In this document: piece by piece, positions 7,705 to 19,876 of the stretch
How the letters are laid out: every line of letters begins with the position of its first letter
Numbering within the stretch: position 1 is the first letter of the stretch
Origin: Micromonospora sp. WMMD1102
GTDB taxonomy: Bacteria > Actinomycetota > Actinomycetes > Mycobacteriales > Micromonosporaceae
Assembly (NCBI RefSeq): GCF_029626265.1
Contig: NZ_JARUBN010000001.1
Coordinates: 248,001 to 312,000, forward strand
DNA length: 64,000 nucleotides
Reading direction: 5' to 3'
Notes under the pieces: generated by a model
Seen by the model: the letters and a program-made list of their open reading frames with translations, nothing else
Databases searched by the model: none
What the model was told of the DNA's origin: nothing
Position numbers and translations under genes: made by a program

Positions 7705-8802
7705 GTGGAAGCACCGGAATCGGCAGCGTCACCTGAGCCCTCGACGGACGGGACCGGGACCGGGACCGACGAGGCGTACCTGCGGGTGCGGGATCTGCGG
7801 GTGCGGTTCCGTACCGAGGACGGCGTGGTCCGCGCCGTCGACGGGCTCTCCTTCGCCGTCGAGCGCGGGCGCACCCTCGGCATCGTCGGCGAGTCCGGCT
7901 CCGGCAAGAGCGTGACGAGCCTCGCCGTGCTCGGCCTGCACGACCCGAGGCGTACGGAGATCAGTGGCGAGATCCTGGTCGGTGGGCGGAACGTCGTCGG
8001 GCTGCCCGACGCCGAGTGCCGCAGACTGCGCGGCCGGGACATGGCGATGGTCTTCCAGGATCCGCTCTCGTCCCTGCATCCGTACTATCCGGTCGGGCGG
8101 CAGATCGCCGAGGCGTACCGGGTGCACCATCCCCGGGCGGGGCGGCGGGCGGCCCGGCAGCGCGCGGTCGAGATGCTCGATCGGGTCGGCATCCCGCAGC
8201 CGGCCCGCCGGGCGGAGCAGTACCCGCACGAGTTCTCCGGCGGGATGCGCCAGCGTGTGATGATCGCGATGGCGCTGGTCAACGACCCGGACCTGCTGGT
8301 CGCCGACGAGCCGACCACCGCGCTCGACGTGACGGTGCAGGCGCAGATCCTCGACCTGCTCGCCGACCTCCAGGCCGAGTTCAACTCGGCGATCGTGCTG
8401 ATCACGCATGACCTCGGGGTGGTCAGCCAGGTCGCCGACGACGTACTCGTGATGTACGCCGGGCGGGCCGTCGAGCACGGCAGCGTCGAGCAGGTGTTGC
8501 GCCGGCCGCAGCACCCGTACACCTGGGGGTTGCTCTCCAGCGTGCCGTCGTTGCACGGTGACGCGGACGCGGACCTGGTGCCGATCCGGGGCAACCCGCC
8601 GAGCCTGATCAACCTGCCGCCCGGCTGCGCTTTCCACCCCCGCTGCCGCTTCGCCGACCGCACCGAGGGGCGGGCGTCGACCGAGGTGCCGGAGCTGCTG
8701 CCGGTGGCCGAGGCCGGTCACCTGGTCGCCTGCCACCTGGCCGAGGTCGACCGGCGGCGGTACTACGCCGAGGAGATCGCCCAGGTGGGGGTGGCGAGAT
8801 GA
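7705..8802 (+). CDS. Oligopeptide-type ABC transporter ATPase (OppD/DppD class)
   Basis: This 365-residue ATPase powers a peptide/nickel-class importer. Walker A (GESGSGKS) is near residue 62, the signature FSGGMRQR follows, then Walker B ([12 protein letters not shown]) and the switch histidine in LITHDLG. The C-terminal extension with [12 protein letters not shown] is typical of the OppD/DppD subfamily. The GTG at 7705 follows a GAGGAGGGG site. It is the first gene of a five-gene operon, and its stop overlaps the next start (ATGA). A Thr/Gly-rich N-terminal tail of about 25 residues is extra. Confidence 0.92.
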   Translation: MEAPESAASPEPSTDGTGTGTDEAYLRVRDLRVRFRTEDGVVRAVDGLSFAVERGRTLGIVGESGSGKSVTSLAVLGLHDPRRTEISGEILVGGRNVVGLPDAECRRLRGRDMAMVFQDPLSSLHPYYPVGRQIAEAYRVHHPRAGRRAARQRAVEMLDRVGIPQPARRAEQYPHEFSGGMRQRVMIAMALVNDPDLLVADEPTTALDVTVQAQILDLLADLQAEFNSAIVLITHDLGVVSQVADDVLVMYAGRAVEHGSVEQVLRRPQHPYTWGLLSSVPSLHGDADADLVPIRGNPPSLINLPPGCAFHPRCRFADRTEGRASTEVPELLPVAEAGHLVACHLAEVDRRRYYAEEIAQVGVAR

Positions 8803-9878
8803 TCGTGCAGCAGCGGGCGGCGGAGGCCAGGCAGCCGGACGGCGGCGGCGCGGGTGAGCCGCTGCTGGCGGTGAGCGGGCTGACCAAGCACTTCCCGGTC
8901 CGCTCCGGGCTGCGTCGGCACGGCCTGGTCCGCGCGGTCGACGGGCTGGACTTCGAGGTACGGGCCGGCCAGACCCTCGGCCTGGTCGGCGAGTCCGGCT
9001 GCGGCAAGACCACCACCGGCCGGCTGCTGGTGCGTCTCCTTGAGCCGACCGCCGGCCGGATCGTCTTCGAGGGGCGGGACATCACGCACGCCTCCCGGGG
9101 CGAGCTGCGCCCGCTCCGCCAGGACCTTCAGATCATCTTCCAGGATCCGTACGCGTCGCTGAACCCCCGGCACACCGTGGGGCGGATCGTGGCGATGCCG
9201 TTGCAGGTGAACGGGATCGTCCCGCCAGGCGGGGTGAAGCAGCGGGTCCGGGAACTGCTCGAACTGGTCGGGTTGAACCCGGAGCACTACAACCGTTATC
9301 CGCACGAGTTCTCCGGCGGGCAGCGGCAGCGGATCGGGATCGCCCGTGCGCTGGCGTTGCGGCCGAAGCTGATCGTCGCCGACGAGCCGGTCTCCGCGTT
9401 GGACGTCTCGATCCAGGCGCAGGTGGTGAACCTGCTTCGCGACCTGCAACGGGAGTTGGGGCTCGCCTTCGTCTTCATCGCGCACGACCTGGCGGTGGTC
9501 CGGCACTTCTGCCAGCGGATCGCGGTGATGTACCTGGGGAAGATCGTGGAGATCGGGGAGCGGTCGGAGATCTACGAGCGGCCGCGCCATCCGTACACCC
9601 GGGCGCTGCTCTCGGCCGTACCGGATGTCACGAAGCTGGGGCCGGCGGGGCGGATCCGGCTGGCCGGGGACGTGCCGACGCCGTTGGACCCGCCGTCCGG
9701 CTGCCGGTTCCGGACCCGCTGCTGGAAGGCGCGGGAGATCTGCGCGACCGAGGAGCCGCCGCTCGCCGAATACCCGGACGGCGCCGGCAGCGCCGCCGGC
9801 AGCAGCAGTGGCGTCGGCAGCACGGCCGGCACCGGGGCGGTCGCCTGCCACTTCCCGGAGGAGGGTGACCTGCCATGA
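8799..9878 (+). CDS. Oligopeptide-type ABC transporter ATPase (OppF/DppF class)
   Basis: The second ATPase of the importer has 359 residues. It has Walker A GESGCGKT, the OppF hallmark [16 protein letters not shown], signature FSGGQRQR, Walker [13 protein letters not shown] and switch IAHDLAVV. The cysteine-containing C-terminal region ([14 protein letters not shown]) is family-typical. A low-complexity Gly/Ser/Ala stretch before the last dozen residues is unusual. Start and stop overlap both neighbours by four bases, so it should be made with the DppD-like subunit, with which it forms the heterodimeric motor. Confidence 0.92.
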   Translation: MIVQQRAAEARQPDGGGAGEPLLAVSGLTKHFPVRSGLRRHGLVRAVDGLDFEVRAGQTLGLVGESGCGKTTTGRLLVRLLEPTAGRIVFEGRDITHASRGELRPLRQDLQIIFQDPYASLNPRHTVGRIVAMPLQVNGIVPPGGVKQRVRELLELVGLNPEHYNRYPHEFSGGQRQRIGIARALALRPKLIVADEPVSALDVSIQAQVVNLLRDLQRELGLAFVFIAHDLAVVRHFCQRIAVMYLGKIVEIGERSEIYERPRHPYTRALLSAVPDVTKLGPAGRIRLAGDVPTPLDPPSGCRFRTRCWKAREICATEEPPLAEYPDGAGSAAGSSSGVGSTAGTGAVACHFPEEGDLP

Positions 9879-10903
9879 GCGAGCAGCAGGTGACGGCGCA
9901 GGCCGGGGCGATCATCGCGGACGTGCCGGACGTGCCGGACCCGGACGCCCCTGCCGTACCCGATCCCGGCTCGGACGGGTTCGTCGGGCGGTCGCCGGGG
10001 CAGCTCGCCTGGCGGCGGTTGCGCCGGGACAGGGTCGCCCTGGTCAGCGGTGCCGTACTCGTCTTCTTCGTCCTGCTGGCGGCGGCTGCCCCGCTGGTGG
10101 CCCGGCTCTACGGCAAGGGCCCGCAGGAGCGTTTCCCGGAGCGGCTGGACCGCAACGGCTTCCCGCTCGGCTACGCCGGGGTCTCCGGCGAGCACTGGTT
10201 CGGCATCCAGCCGGGGATCGGCCGGGACATCTTCATCCAGGTGGTCTACGGGCTGCGTACCTCGCTGATGATCGCCTTCACCGCCGCCGTACTGACGATC
10301 GCGCTCGGCGTGGTGATCGGCATCGTCGCCGGGTACGTCGGCGGCTGGGTGGACGCCGTGATCACCTGGGTGATCGACCTGGCCCTCGCCTTCCCGTTCT
10401 ACATCTTCTGCTTCGCCTTCGTGCCGCTGGCGGTGAACCAGTTCTACGGCCCGCGCGACGAGGTGGCCTCCTGGTTCCGGCCGGCCCTACTGGTGCTGAT
10501 CTTCGTACTCTTCAACTGGACGATCTCCGCCCGGCTGGTCCGGGGACAGGTGCTCTCACTGCGCGAGCGGGAGTTCGTCGAGGCGGCCCGCGCCTCCGGG
10601 GCGGGACTCGGGCACATCCTGTTCCGCCAACTGCTGCCGAACCTCTGGGCGCCGATCCTGGTGACCTTCTCGCTGAACGTACCCGCGCTGATCACGGCGG
10701 AGGCGGCGCTGTCCTTTCTCGGCATCGGGGTGCTGGAGCCGACCCCCGACCTGGGCCGGCTGATCAACGACAGCGTGCGCTACATCCGGGACGTACCGAG
10801 CTTCACGATCGTGGGCGGAACCACGCTGTTCCTGCTGGTGCTGGCGTTCAACCTCTTCGGCGACTCGCTGCGCGACGCGCTCGACCCGAAGTCGAGCAGG
10901 TAG
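9875..10903 (+). CDS. ABC importer permease (OppC/DppC class)
   Basis: This 342-residue inner-membrane permease begins with a cytoplasmic tail of about 45 residues, then a first membrane helix ([20 protein letters not shown]). A long external loop with the [14 protein letters not shown] segment follows, typical of OppC, and then the binding-protein-dependent transport core. The EAA loop that docks on the ATPases reads [21 protein letters not shown]. The ATG overlaps the upstream stop. Its partner is the OppB-like permease directly downstream. Confidence 0.92.
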   Translation: MSEQQVTAQAGAIIADVPDVPDPDAPAVPDPGSDGFVGRSPGQLAWRRLRRDRVALVSGAVLVFFVLLAAAAPLVARLYGKGPQERFPERLDRNGFPLGYAGVSGEHWFGIQPGIGRDIFIQVVYGLRTSLMIAFTAAVLTIALGVVIGIVAGYVGGWVDAVITWVIDLALAFPFYIFCFAFVPLAVNQFYGPRDEVASWFRPALLVLIFVLFNWTISARLVRGQVLSLREREFVEAARASGAGLGHILFRQLLPNLWAPILVTFSLNVPALITAEAALSFLGIGVLEPTPDLGRLINDSVRYIRDVPSFTIVGGTTLFLLVLAFNLFGDSLRDALDPKSSR

Positions 10904-10919
10904 TCGGGAGGCGTCGTCC

Positions 10920-11918
10920 GTGCTGCGGTTCGTGGTCAAGAAGGTACTGCTGGCGCTGAGCACCCTGCTCGCGGTCAGCGTGGTCACCTTCGGGATGTTC
11001 TTCGCGGTGCCCAACAACCCGGCCGAGTTGATGTGCGGGGACAGCAAGAACGTGTGCAGTCCGGAGCGGATCGAGATGATCGAGCGCCGGATGGGGTTGG
11101 ACAAGCCGATCCCGGTGCAGTACGCCGAGTTCATGCGGGGCATCTTCGCCGGCCGTACGATCGGCGCCGGTGAGACGGCCCGGGACTGTCCCGCCCCCTG
11201 TCTCGGCTTCTCGTTCCGCAACGACGAGCCGGTGACCGGGATCGTCGGGCGTACCCTGCCGGTGACCCTGAGCATCGTCTTCGGCGCGGCAGTCGTCTGG
11301 CTGCTGCTCGGCATCTCGATCGGGATGGTCTCGGCGCTGCGCCGGGGGAGCGCCTTCGACAAGCTCGCGGTCGGCACCTCGCTGGTCGGGGCCTCGATGC
11401 CGATCCTGCTCTTCGGACCGCTGCTGCTGATCGGCCTGGTCTACGAGACCGGACTGCTCGGCTATCCCCGCTACACCCCGCTGACCGAGAACCCGGTGGC
11501 CTGGGCGAGCGCGATGCTGCTGCCCTGGTTCGCGCTCGGCTTCCTCAACTCGGCGACCTACGCCCGGCTGTCCCGGGCGCAGATGCTGGAGACCCTTTCC
11601 GAGGACTTCGTCCGGACCGCGCGGGCCAAGGGACTGTCCAAAATCACCGTGTACGGTCGGCACGCGCTGCGCGCCGCGATCACCCCGATCATCACCATCG
11701 CCGGGCTGGACCTCGGCGCCTACCTCGGCGGCACGGTGATCACCGAGACGGTCTTCGGGTTCACCGGGCTCGGCCGGACGGCGCTGAACGCGGCACTCAA
11801 CCTGGACATGCCGATCGTGATGGCGACCGTACTGCTCGCCGCCGTCTTCGTGGTCGCCGCCAACGTCCTGGTCGACGTGCTGTACGCGGTGGTCGACCCA
11901 CGGGTCCGGCTCGGATGA
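10920..11918 (+). CDS. ABC importer permease (OppB/DppB class)
   Basis: This 332-residue permease starts with GTG at 10920, eight bases after GGGAGG. The N-terminal helix is LALSTLLAVSVVTFGMFFAVP, and the EAA loop (TARAKGLSKITVYGRHALR) lies near residue 235. An external loop with two cysteine pairs (MCGDSKNVC and CPAPC) suggests a disulfide-bonded periplasmic-side domain. In most peptide importers the OppB-type gene comes before OppC and the ATPases; here the order is D-F-C-B-binding protein. Confidence 0.9.
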   Translation: MLRFVVKKVLLALSTLLAVSVVTFGMFFAVPNNPAELMCGDSKNVCSPERIEMIERRMGLDKPIPVQYAEFMRGIFAGRTIGAGETARDCPAPCLGFSFRNDEPVTGIVGRTLPVTLSIVFGAAVVWLLLGISIGMVSALRRGSAFDKLAVGTSLVGASMPILLFGPLLLIGLVYETGLLGYPRYTPLTENPVAWASAMLLPWFALGFLNSATYARLSRAQMLETLSEDFVRTARAKGLSKITVYGRHALRAAITPIITIAGLDLGAYLGGTVITETVFGFTGLGRTALNAALNLDMPIVMATVLLAAVFVVAANVLVDVLYAVVDPRVRLG

Positions 11919-11985
11919 CCGGCGAACGGCTTCCGCGCAGCACCAACCGTTGTCCCATCGTCAACGAGACCAGGAGGAATTCATA

Positions 11986-13740
11986 ATGCGACCCAGGCTC
12001 GCGGTGGCCGCGACGAGCGCCGCGCTCATGATCGCGGCCAGTGCGCTGGCCGCCTGCTCGGAGAACACCGGGGAGAACGGTGACTCCGACGACGGCGGCG
12101 GCAAGCAGTTCAGCAGCTCGATCGCGACCGACCCGAAGGACTCCCAGGGGCCGGCTGCCGAGGTGCCCGGTGCGAAGCCCGGCGGCACGCTGAAGCTGAT
12201 CCAGGAGGCCGACTTCGAGCACCTCGATCCGCAGCGCACGTACACGTTCCAGGGCATGTCGATCCAGCAGATGTTCCTACGCACGCTCACCGTCTTCAAG
12301 GAGGACGGCAAGGGGAACGTGCTGCTCGTCGGCGACCTCGCCACCGATGCCGGCAAGGACGTCAACAAAGACTGCAAGACCTGGGAGTACACCCTCAAGG
12401 AGGGGGTGAAGTTCGAGGACGGTACGCCGATCACGGCGGCCGACGTGTCCTACGGGATCGCCCGCTCCTACGAGGAGAGCATCGACGGCGGGCCGACGTA
12501 CATCCAGGAGTGGCTGGCGGACAGCCCGACATACAACGCGAACTACAAGGGGCCGTACACCTCGGGTGTCGAGGCCGTGCCGGGGCTTAACGTGCGCGGC
12601 GACCGTACCCTGACCTTCGAGTTCGCCAAGCCGCACTGCGACCTGCCGTACGCGCTCTCGCTGCCGACCTCGGTGCCGGTGCCGAGGGCCAAGGACACCC
12701 GGACCGAGTACGACCGGCGGGTGGTCTCGTCCGGACCATACAAAATCAAGGAGTACGTCAAGGACACCCGGTTCGTGCTGGAGCGCAACCCGAACTGGGA
12801 CCCGAAGACGGACCCGCTACGGCACGCCTACCCGGACGCCATCGAGGTCGAGATCGGCCCCAACGACACCGCCGCCACCGAGCGGGCGCTGGCCGGCCAG
12901 GGTGCCGACCAGTTCGCGGTGGCCTGGGACGAGGTCCCGCAGGCCCTGGTCAACCAGGTGCTCGGGGACTCCTCGCTCGGTGAGCGGGTGGTGCGCAAGA
13001 CCGCTCCGTCGGTCTGGTACCTGAGCATCAACAACGACCGGATCAAGGACGTCAAGGTCCGCCAGGCCATCGCGTACGCCATCGACAGGCAGGGCATCCT
13101 CGCCACCCAGGGCGGCGACGCGGCCGGCAAGCTGACCCACACCCTGCTGGCCGACACCACGATCGGCCGGACGGAGTACCCGAACCCGTACGACGGCGGG
13201 CCGACCGGCAACCCGGAGAAGGCCAAGGAGCTGCTCGGCGGGCAGAAGCCGAAGCTGGTCTTCATGTCCCGGGCCACCGCCTTCGGGCAGCAGACCGCGC
13301 CGATCGTGGAGCAGAGCCTGGAGCGGGCCGGCTTCGACGTGACAGTGCAGTACGTCGAGGACCACAACCCGACCGCCCGGACCCGGGGCAACCCGTACGA
13401 CATCTACCTGTCGAACTGGGCGGCGGACTGGCCGAGCGCGGTCTCGACGATCCCGGTGCTCTGGGACGGCCGCAAGCTCGGGCCGCAGGGCAACTCCAAC
13501 GTGTCGTACTTCAACGCCGACGACGTGAACGCCGAGATCGACCGGGTGAGCAACCTACCGGCCGGCGAGGCGGGTCCGGAGTGGGCCAAGATCGATCAGA
13601 TGATCATGGAGAAGTACGTCCCGGTCGTGCCGATCTACCAGGACAACACCTTCCTGGTCACCGGCGCGAAGGTCGGCGGGTTGATCGTCTCGGAGCAGTT
13701 CGGCACCCCGGTCTTCTACAACAGCCACATCAAGCCTTAG
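11986..13740 (+). CDS. ABC importer substrate-binding lipoprotein, family 5
   Basis: This 584-residue solute-binding protein belongs to the SBP_bac_5 (DppA/OppA) family. The first 24 residues are a lipoprotein signal ending in the lipobox ALAAC, so Cys24 should be lipid-modified and tether the protein outside the membrane. A short acidic linker (ENGDSDDGGG) follows. Family segments include EDGTPITAADVSYGIARS and KDVKVRQAIAYAID. The ATG at 11986 has a strong AGGAGG site and is preferred over upstream in-frame starts because it exposes the signal peptide. The cargo is probably a peptide, but no specificity can be read. Confidence 0.92.
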   Translation: MRPRLAVAATSAALMIAASALAACSENTGENGDSDDGGGKQFSSSIATDPKDSQGPAAEVPGAKPGGTLKLIQEADFEHLDPQRTYTFQGMSIQQMFLRTLTVFKEDGKGNVLLVGDLATDAGKDVNKDCKTWEYTLKEGVKFEDGTPITAADVSYGIARSYEESIDGGPTYIQEWLADSPTYNANYKGPYTSGVEAVPGLNVRGDRTLTFEFAKPHCDLPYALSLPTSVPVPRAKDTRTEYDRRVVSSGPYKIKEYVKDTRFVLERNPNWDPKTDPLRHAYPDAIEVEIGPNDTAATERALAGQGADQFAVAWDEVPQALVNQVLGDSSLGERVVRKTAPSVWYLSINNDRIKDVKVRQAIAYAIDRQGILATQGGDAAGKLTHTLLADTTIGRTEYPNPYDGGPTGNPEKAKELLGGQKPKLVFMSRATAFGQQTAPIVEQSLERAGFDVTVQYVEDHNPTARTRGNPYDIYLSNWAADWPSAVSTIPVLWDGRKLGPQGNSNVSYFNADDVNAEIDRVSNLPAGEAGPEWAKIDQMIMEKYVPVVPIYQDNTFLVTGAKVGGLIVSEQFGTPVFYNSHIKP

Positions 13741-13751
13741 CCGGGTCCGTG

Positions 13752-13796
13752 CGGGGTCCTCTCCGGTCGGTTCGGTCCGCACCGGAGGGGACCCCG
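13752..13796 (+). terminator. Strong terminator after the ABC importer operon
   Basis: A 16-bp stem (13752-13767 with 13781-13796) contains a single G-T pair and a 13-base loop. It begins 12 bases after the stop of the binding-protein gene. Its position between convergent genes would let it serve both strands. Confidence 0.8.
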
Positions 13797-13855
13797 GCGC
13801 CATCGGAGCGTCGCGAGTTCGGCGCCACCGGACCGTCATGAGTCCGGCGCGCCGG

Positions 13856-14344
13856 TCAGCGCCAGCCGTACCCGGTGCGCAGCGCCCGGCCGACCCGGTC
13901 GAAGCGGGCCCGGTCGAGCACCGCGCCCTCCCGGCGGATGCTGTCCTCGCGCATGGTGAGGACCCGGTCGAGCCGGATCCAGCTCGGCCGGTTGTCCCGG
14001 TCCCACTCGCCGGGGCCGAGCGCCAGCCAGTGCCGCTGGCCGTCCCGATCGCTCTGGCTGGAGAGCATCAGCCCGAACAGGGTCCGGCTGACCCGCCCGA
14101 CGACGAGTACCGGCCGGTCCTTGCCCTGACGCGGATCGTCCTCGTACGGCACCCAGGTCCAGACGATCTCGCCCGGGTCGGCCTGCCCGTCCAGCTCGGG
14201 GGCGTAGCTCAGCGCCCGGCGCTGCAACGCGGAGACCTGCCGGCGCCGTGCGGGCTGGGCCGGAATGGCCCCGGCACTGCCCGTGGGGGTGCGCCGGGCA
14301 ATCCGGTTGACGGTCGCGGTCACGCCCTTCCAGAGATTCGCCAC
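13856..14344 (-). CDS. PemK/MazF-like protein, orphan
   Basis: This 162-residue protein has a PemK/MazF-like core from about residue 50 (DPGEIVWTWVPYEDDPRQGKDRP, then VLVVGR), the first strand and loop of the toxin barrel. The rest keeps the fold but loops such as SSQSDRDGQRHWLALGPGEWD replace the usual short ones. An extra basic N-terminal segment of about 50 residues precedes the core. There is no small antitoxin gene beside it; the upstream neighbour is a TIGR03086-type gene. It may be a stand-alone nuclease or a domesticated barrel. Confidence 0.75.
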   Translation of the reverse strand: MANLWKGVTATVNRIARRTPTGSAGAIPAQPARRRQVSALQRRALSYAPELDGQADPGEIVWTWVPYEDDPRQGKDRPVLVVGRVSRTLFGLMLSSQSDRDGQRHWLALGPGEWDRDNRPSWIRLDRVLTMREDSIRREGAVLDRARFDRVGRALRTGYGWR

Positions 14345-14406
14345 GGCGGAACCCTACTCCCCGGCGACCGCCGCGCACCCTGCGGCCACGGGCAGCCCGG
14401 TCGTGC

Positions 14407-14952
14407 TCAGGACGGTGCCGTCCAGCCGGGGTCGCGGCCGGCGAAGCCCAGCGCCCGGTCCAGCGGCGGTGCGTCCGCCGGCACCGGCACCACCGGGCCG
14501 AACAGCCCCTCCCGGCCGGCGGCCTGCTCGGGCTTGGCCGACTCGGCGGTGAACGCCAGCACCGCCTCGGTGCTGGCCGGGTCGCAGTGGAACGGCTGCC
14601 GGGTCGCCCTGGCCAGGTCCCAGCCGTGCAGCACCAGCTCGTCGAGCGCGACCACGCCCATCACCTCGGCCGGCAACGTCACCCCGCCGGCCGTCGTCTT
14701 CCCGGTCCAGGCATCCGGCTGCCGCCACGCCTCGACCAGCTCACCCAGCCGCCGGGGCAGCAACGTCCGCCACTGCGGGTCGAGGTTGTCGGCGCTGGCC
14801 GGCGGCGGCGGCGCGGAACTGCCGGGGCCGTCCCCGCCGGACTTCCGGGCGGCCCAGGTGAACGCGAGGGACAGGCCGAGCAGGTGGTCGAGCAGGGCCG
14901 CCACCGAGACGTCGGTGCTCGGCGTCCGGTGCGTCAGCTGCTCGTCGGTCAC
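14407..14952 (-). CDS. TIGR03086-family (DinB/mycothiol-dependent-like) protein, frameshifted N-terminus
   Basis: About 181 residues can be read in this frame from GTG 14952. The segment SVAALLDHLLGLSLAFTWAARKSG and the core VMGVVALDELVLHGWDLARAT are those of the TIGR03086/maleylpyruvate-isomerase-N family, helical bundles that bind a metal and often use mycothiol. The family's first 17 residues (MIDLxPAAxEV..LV.G) are encoded just upstream in another frame (14953-15004), behind a good ribosome site. One extra base near 14965 separates them. Translation from 14952 would give a protein without its first helix. This is either a true frameshift or a sequence error. Confidence 0.7.
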   Translation of the reverse strand: MTDEQLTHRTPSTDVSVAALLDHLLGLSLAFTWAARKSGGDGPGSSAPPPPASADNLDPQWRTLLPRRLGELVEAWRQPDAWTGKTTAGGVTLPAEVMGVVALDELVLHGWDLARATRQPFHCDPASTEAVLAFTAESAKPEQAAGREGLFGPVVPVPADAPPLDRALGFAGRDPGWTAPS

Positions 14953-15004
14953 CCCGCCGACCAGCCTGATTCACCTCCTGCGCGGCAGGATCGAGGTCGA
15001 TCAT
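14953..15004 (-). other. Out-of-frame N-terminus of the TIGR03086-type gene
   Basis: ATG at 15004 follows GGAGGGAG by about eight bases and encodes MIDLDPAAQEVNQ, the expected family start. Dropping one base of the CC at 14965-14966 joins this to LVGGVTDEQLTHRT in the main frame, giving exactly the family spacing. Without that change the frame is lost. Confidence 0.65.
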
Positions 15005-15094
15005 CTGCGACTCCCTCCAGGCTCCCGGACGCGCCCAACCGACTGCCGGGGCGTCCGGATCGGCAGGCTACCCGGCGGCGCCGACAATCCTCGC

Positions 15095-15134
15095 CCTCAG
15101 CCGATCCGCAGCGCCTCCTCAGCCGATCCGCAGC
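15095..15134. repeat. 18-bp direct repeat at the 3' end of the unknown gene
   Basis: The 18-bp sequence CCTCAGCCGATCCGCAGC occurs at 15095-15112 and 15117-15134. The second copy holds the last codons and stop of the neighbouring minus-strand gene; the first lies just beyond it, so the gene end has been duplicated. Confidence 0.6.
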
Positions 15135-15721
15135 ACCAGGCTACGCAGCCAGACCGACCATCGTGGACTGTCGTGCACCCGTTCCGGGACCAGGTAGCGG
15201 TGCTGGTCCACCCGGCGGATCACCTCGTCGCGTACCGGCAGCAGCACGATCTCGACGCTGAACGGGCGTACCGTGCGGCCCAGCGACCGCTCGACCTGGC
15301 GTACCGCCTCGTTCGTGGCCGTGTTGCCGGGGCCGACCCGGGCGAACCAGTCGCGCTGCCGGGCGGTGTGCCAGTCCCGCGCCTGCGGCCAGCGTTCCGC
15401 GACCACCTGGCGCAGGGCCGGCCACGGCGCCAGGCCGAGCGGGTCCGGGGTGTCGTCGGCGGGTTCCAGGTCGGTGCGCGGGCGCGGTCGCTGCCCCGCC
15501 GGATCCACCAGGGAGAGCCACCAGCCGAGCCACTCCGCACCGGGCACGAAGCCGAGCGGCCGGCTCGGGTCCGGAGGCTCGTCGAGGTCCAGCGGGCCGG
15601 GTACCAGCCGGTGCGCCGGCACCTCTATCCGCTCGCCCGCCCGGATCCACAACGCACAGTCGACCAGGTGGTCGAACCTGCGGACGCCGATCCGCCAGGA
15701 GAGCGGGCCTCGCAGTTCCAC
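15119..15721 (-). CDS. Conserved-looking hypothetical protein
   Basis: This 200-residue protein starts at ATG 15721 with MELRGPLSWRIGVRRFDHLV. It is rich in Trp, Arg and Pro and has no signal peptide or membrane helix. Normal codon bias over its whole length and the downstream position from metH (139 bases, with a terminator between) suggest a real, separately expressed gene. I do not recognise the family. The C-terminal part (FSVEIVLLPVRDEVIRRVDQHRYLVPERV) looks like a folded alpha/beta segment. Confidence 0.7.
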   Translation of the reverse strand: MELRGPLSWRIGVRRFDHLVDCALWIRAGERIEVPAHRLVPGPLDLDEPPDPSRPLGFVPGAEWLGWWLSLVDPAGQRPRPRTDLEPADDTPDPLGLAPWPALRQVVAERWPQARDWHTARQRDWFARVGPGNTATNEAVRQVERSLGRTVRPFSVEIVLLPVRDEVIRRVDQHRYLVPERVHDSPRWSVWLRSLVLRIG

Positions 15722-15816
15722 GCGCGTCTCCTCCCGTCAGCCCCTACCGACCAGGGTAGTGAGTCGAACGAGGAATCGACGGAGACGGATGGCTGAACAG
15801 TCGGTCCAACGCTGGA

Positions 15817-15856
15817 CGTCGCCCGGCCGGGCGCCGCGATGACCGGCCGGGCGACG
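15817..15856 (-). terminator. metH terminator
   Basis: A perfect 14-bp inverted repeat (15817-15830 and 15843-15856) with a 12-base loop lies five bases beyond the metH stop. No T-run follows, as is common in very GC-rich actinomycetes. Confidence 0.75.
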
Positions 15857-15860
15857 CCGT

Positions 15861-19508
<3,648 letters not shown>

Positions 19509-19513
19509 GACCA

Positions 19514-19608
19514 CCTCCGTCGTTGAACGGAGGCGCCCTTGCGGAAGATCGAAACTCGGGTCGAGCGTGGCGGGCGGCTTCGCCCGTTGCAGCGCCTCTC
19601 GGCCCGAG
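19514..19608 (-). promoter_or_regulatory. SAH riboswitch (ahcY motif) controlling metH
   Basis: On the minus strand the leader folds into the SAH aptamer. P1 pairs 19608-19598 with 19565-19555 (10 of 11 pairs). The conserved GAGGCGCUGCAAC follows, then a hairpin with a CGGGC/GCCCG stem, then GCCACGCUCG. The pseudoknot pairs GAGGCGC (19598-19592) with GCGCCUC (19536-19530). The same 3' strand can instead pair, as CCUCCGU (19533-19527), with ACGGAGG (19520-19514), hiding the metH ribosome site. Binding of SAH would favour the pseudoknot and free the site, an ON switch. A TACTCT box at 19619-19614 would start the transcript at P1. Confidence 0.85.
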
Positions 19609-19876
19609 GATCGAGAGTACCGGAAAGGTCCCGATGGGGCGGAAATCGTCGCGGACTGTGGGATGGGCCATGTCGGCGGCGACCGCTGTCCGGATCGACG
19701 ATATCGACGACGACATGCGGCATGGGATCGACGGGACGAGACGGTCTCATCTACCCTCAGTGCGCACACGTCCGGTGACGCTGCCCGGCACCGCCGCCGG
19801 TCCTCCAGCCCGGGATCGGCCCCCGCCGTTCCCGCGCAACCGTGACCAGCTCTGCGCGTACGGAGGGATCAAGGTC

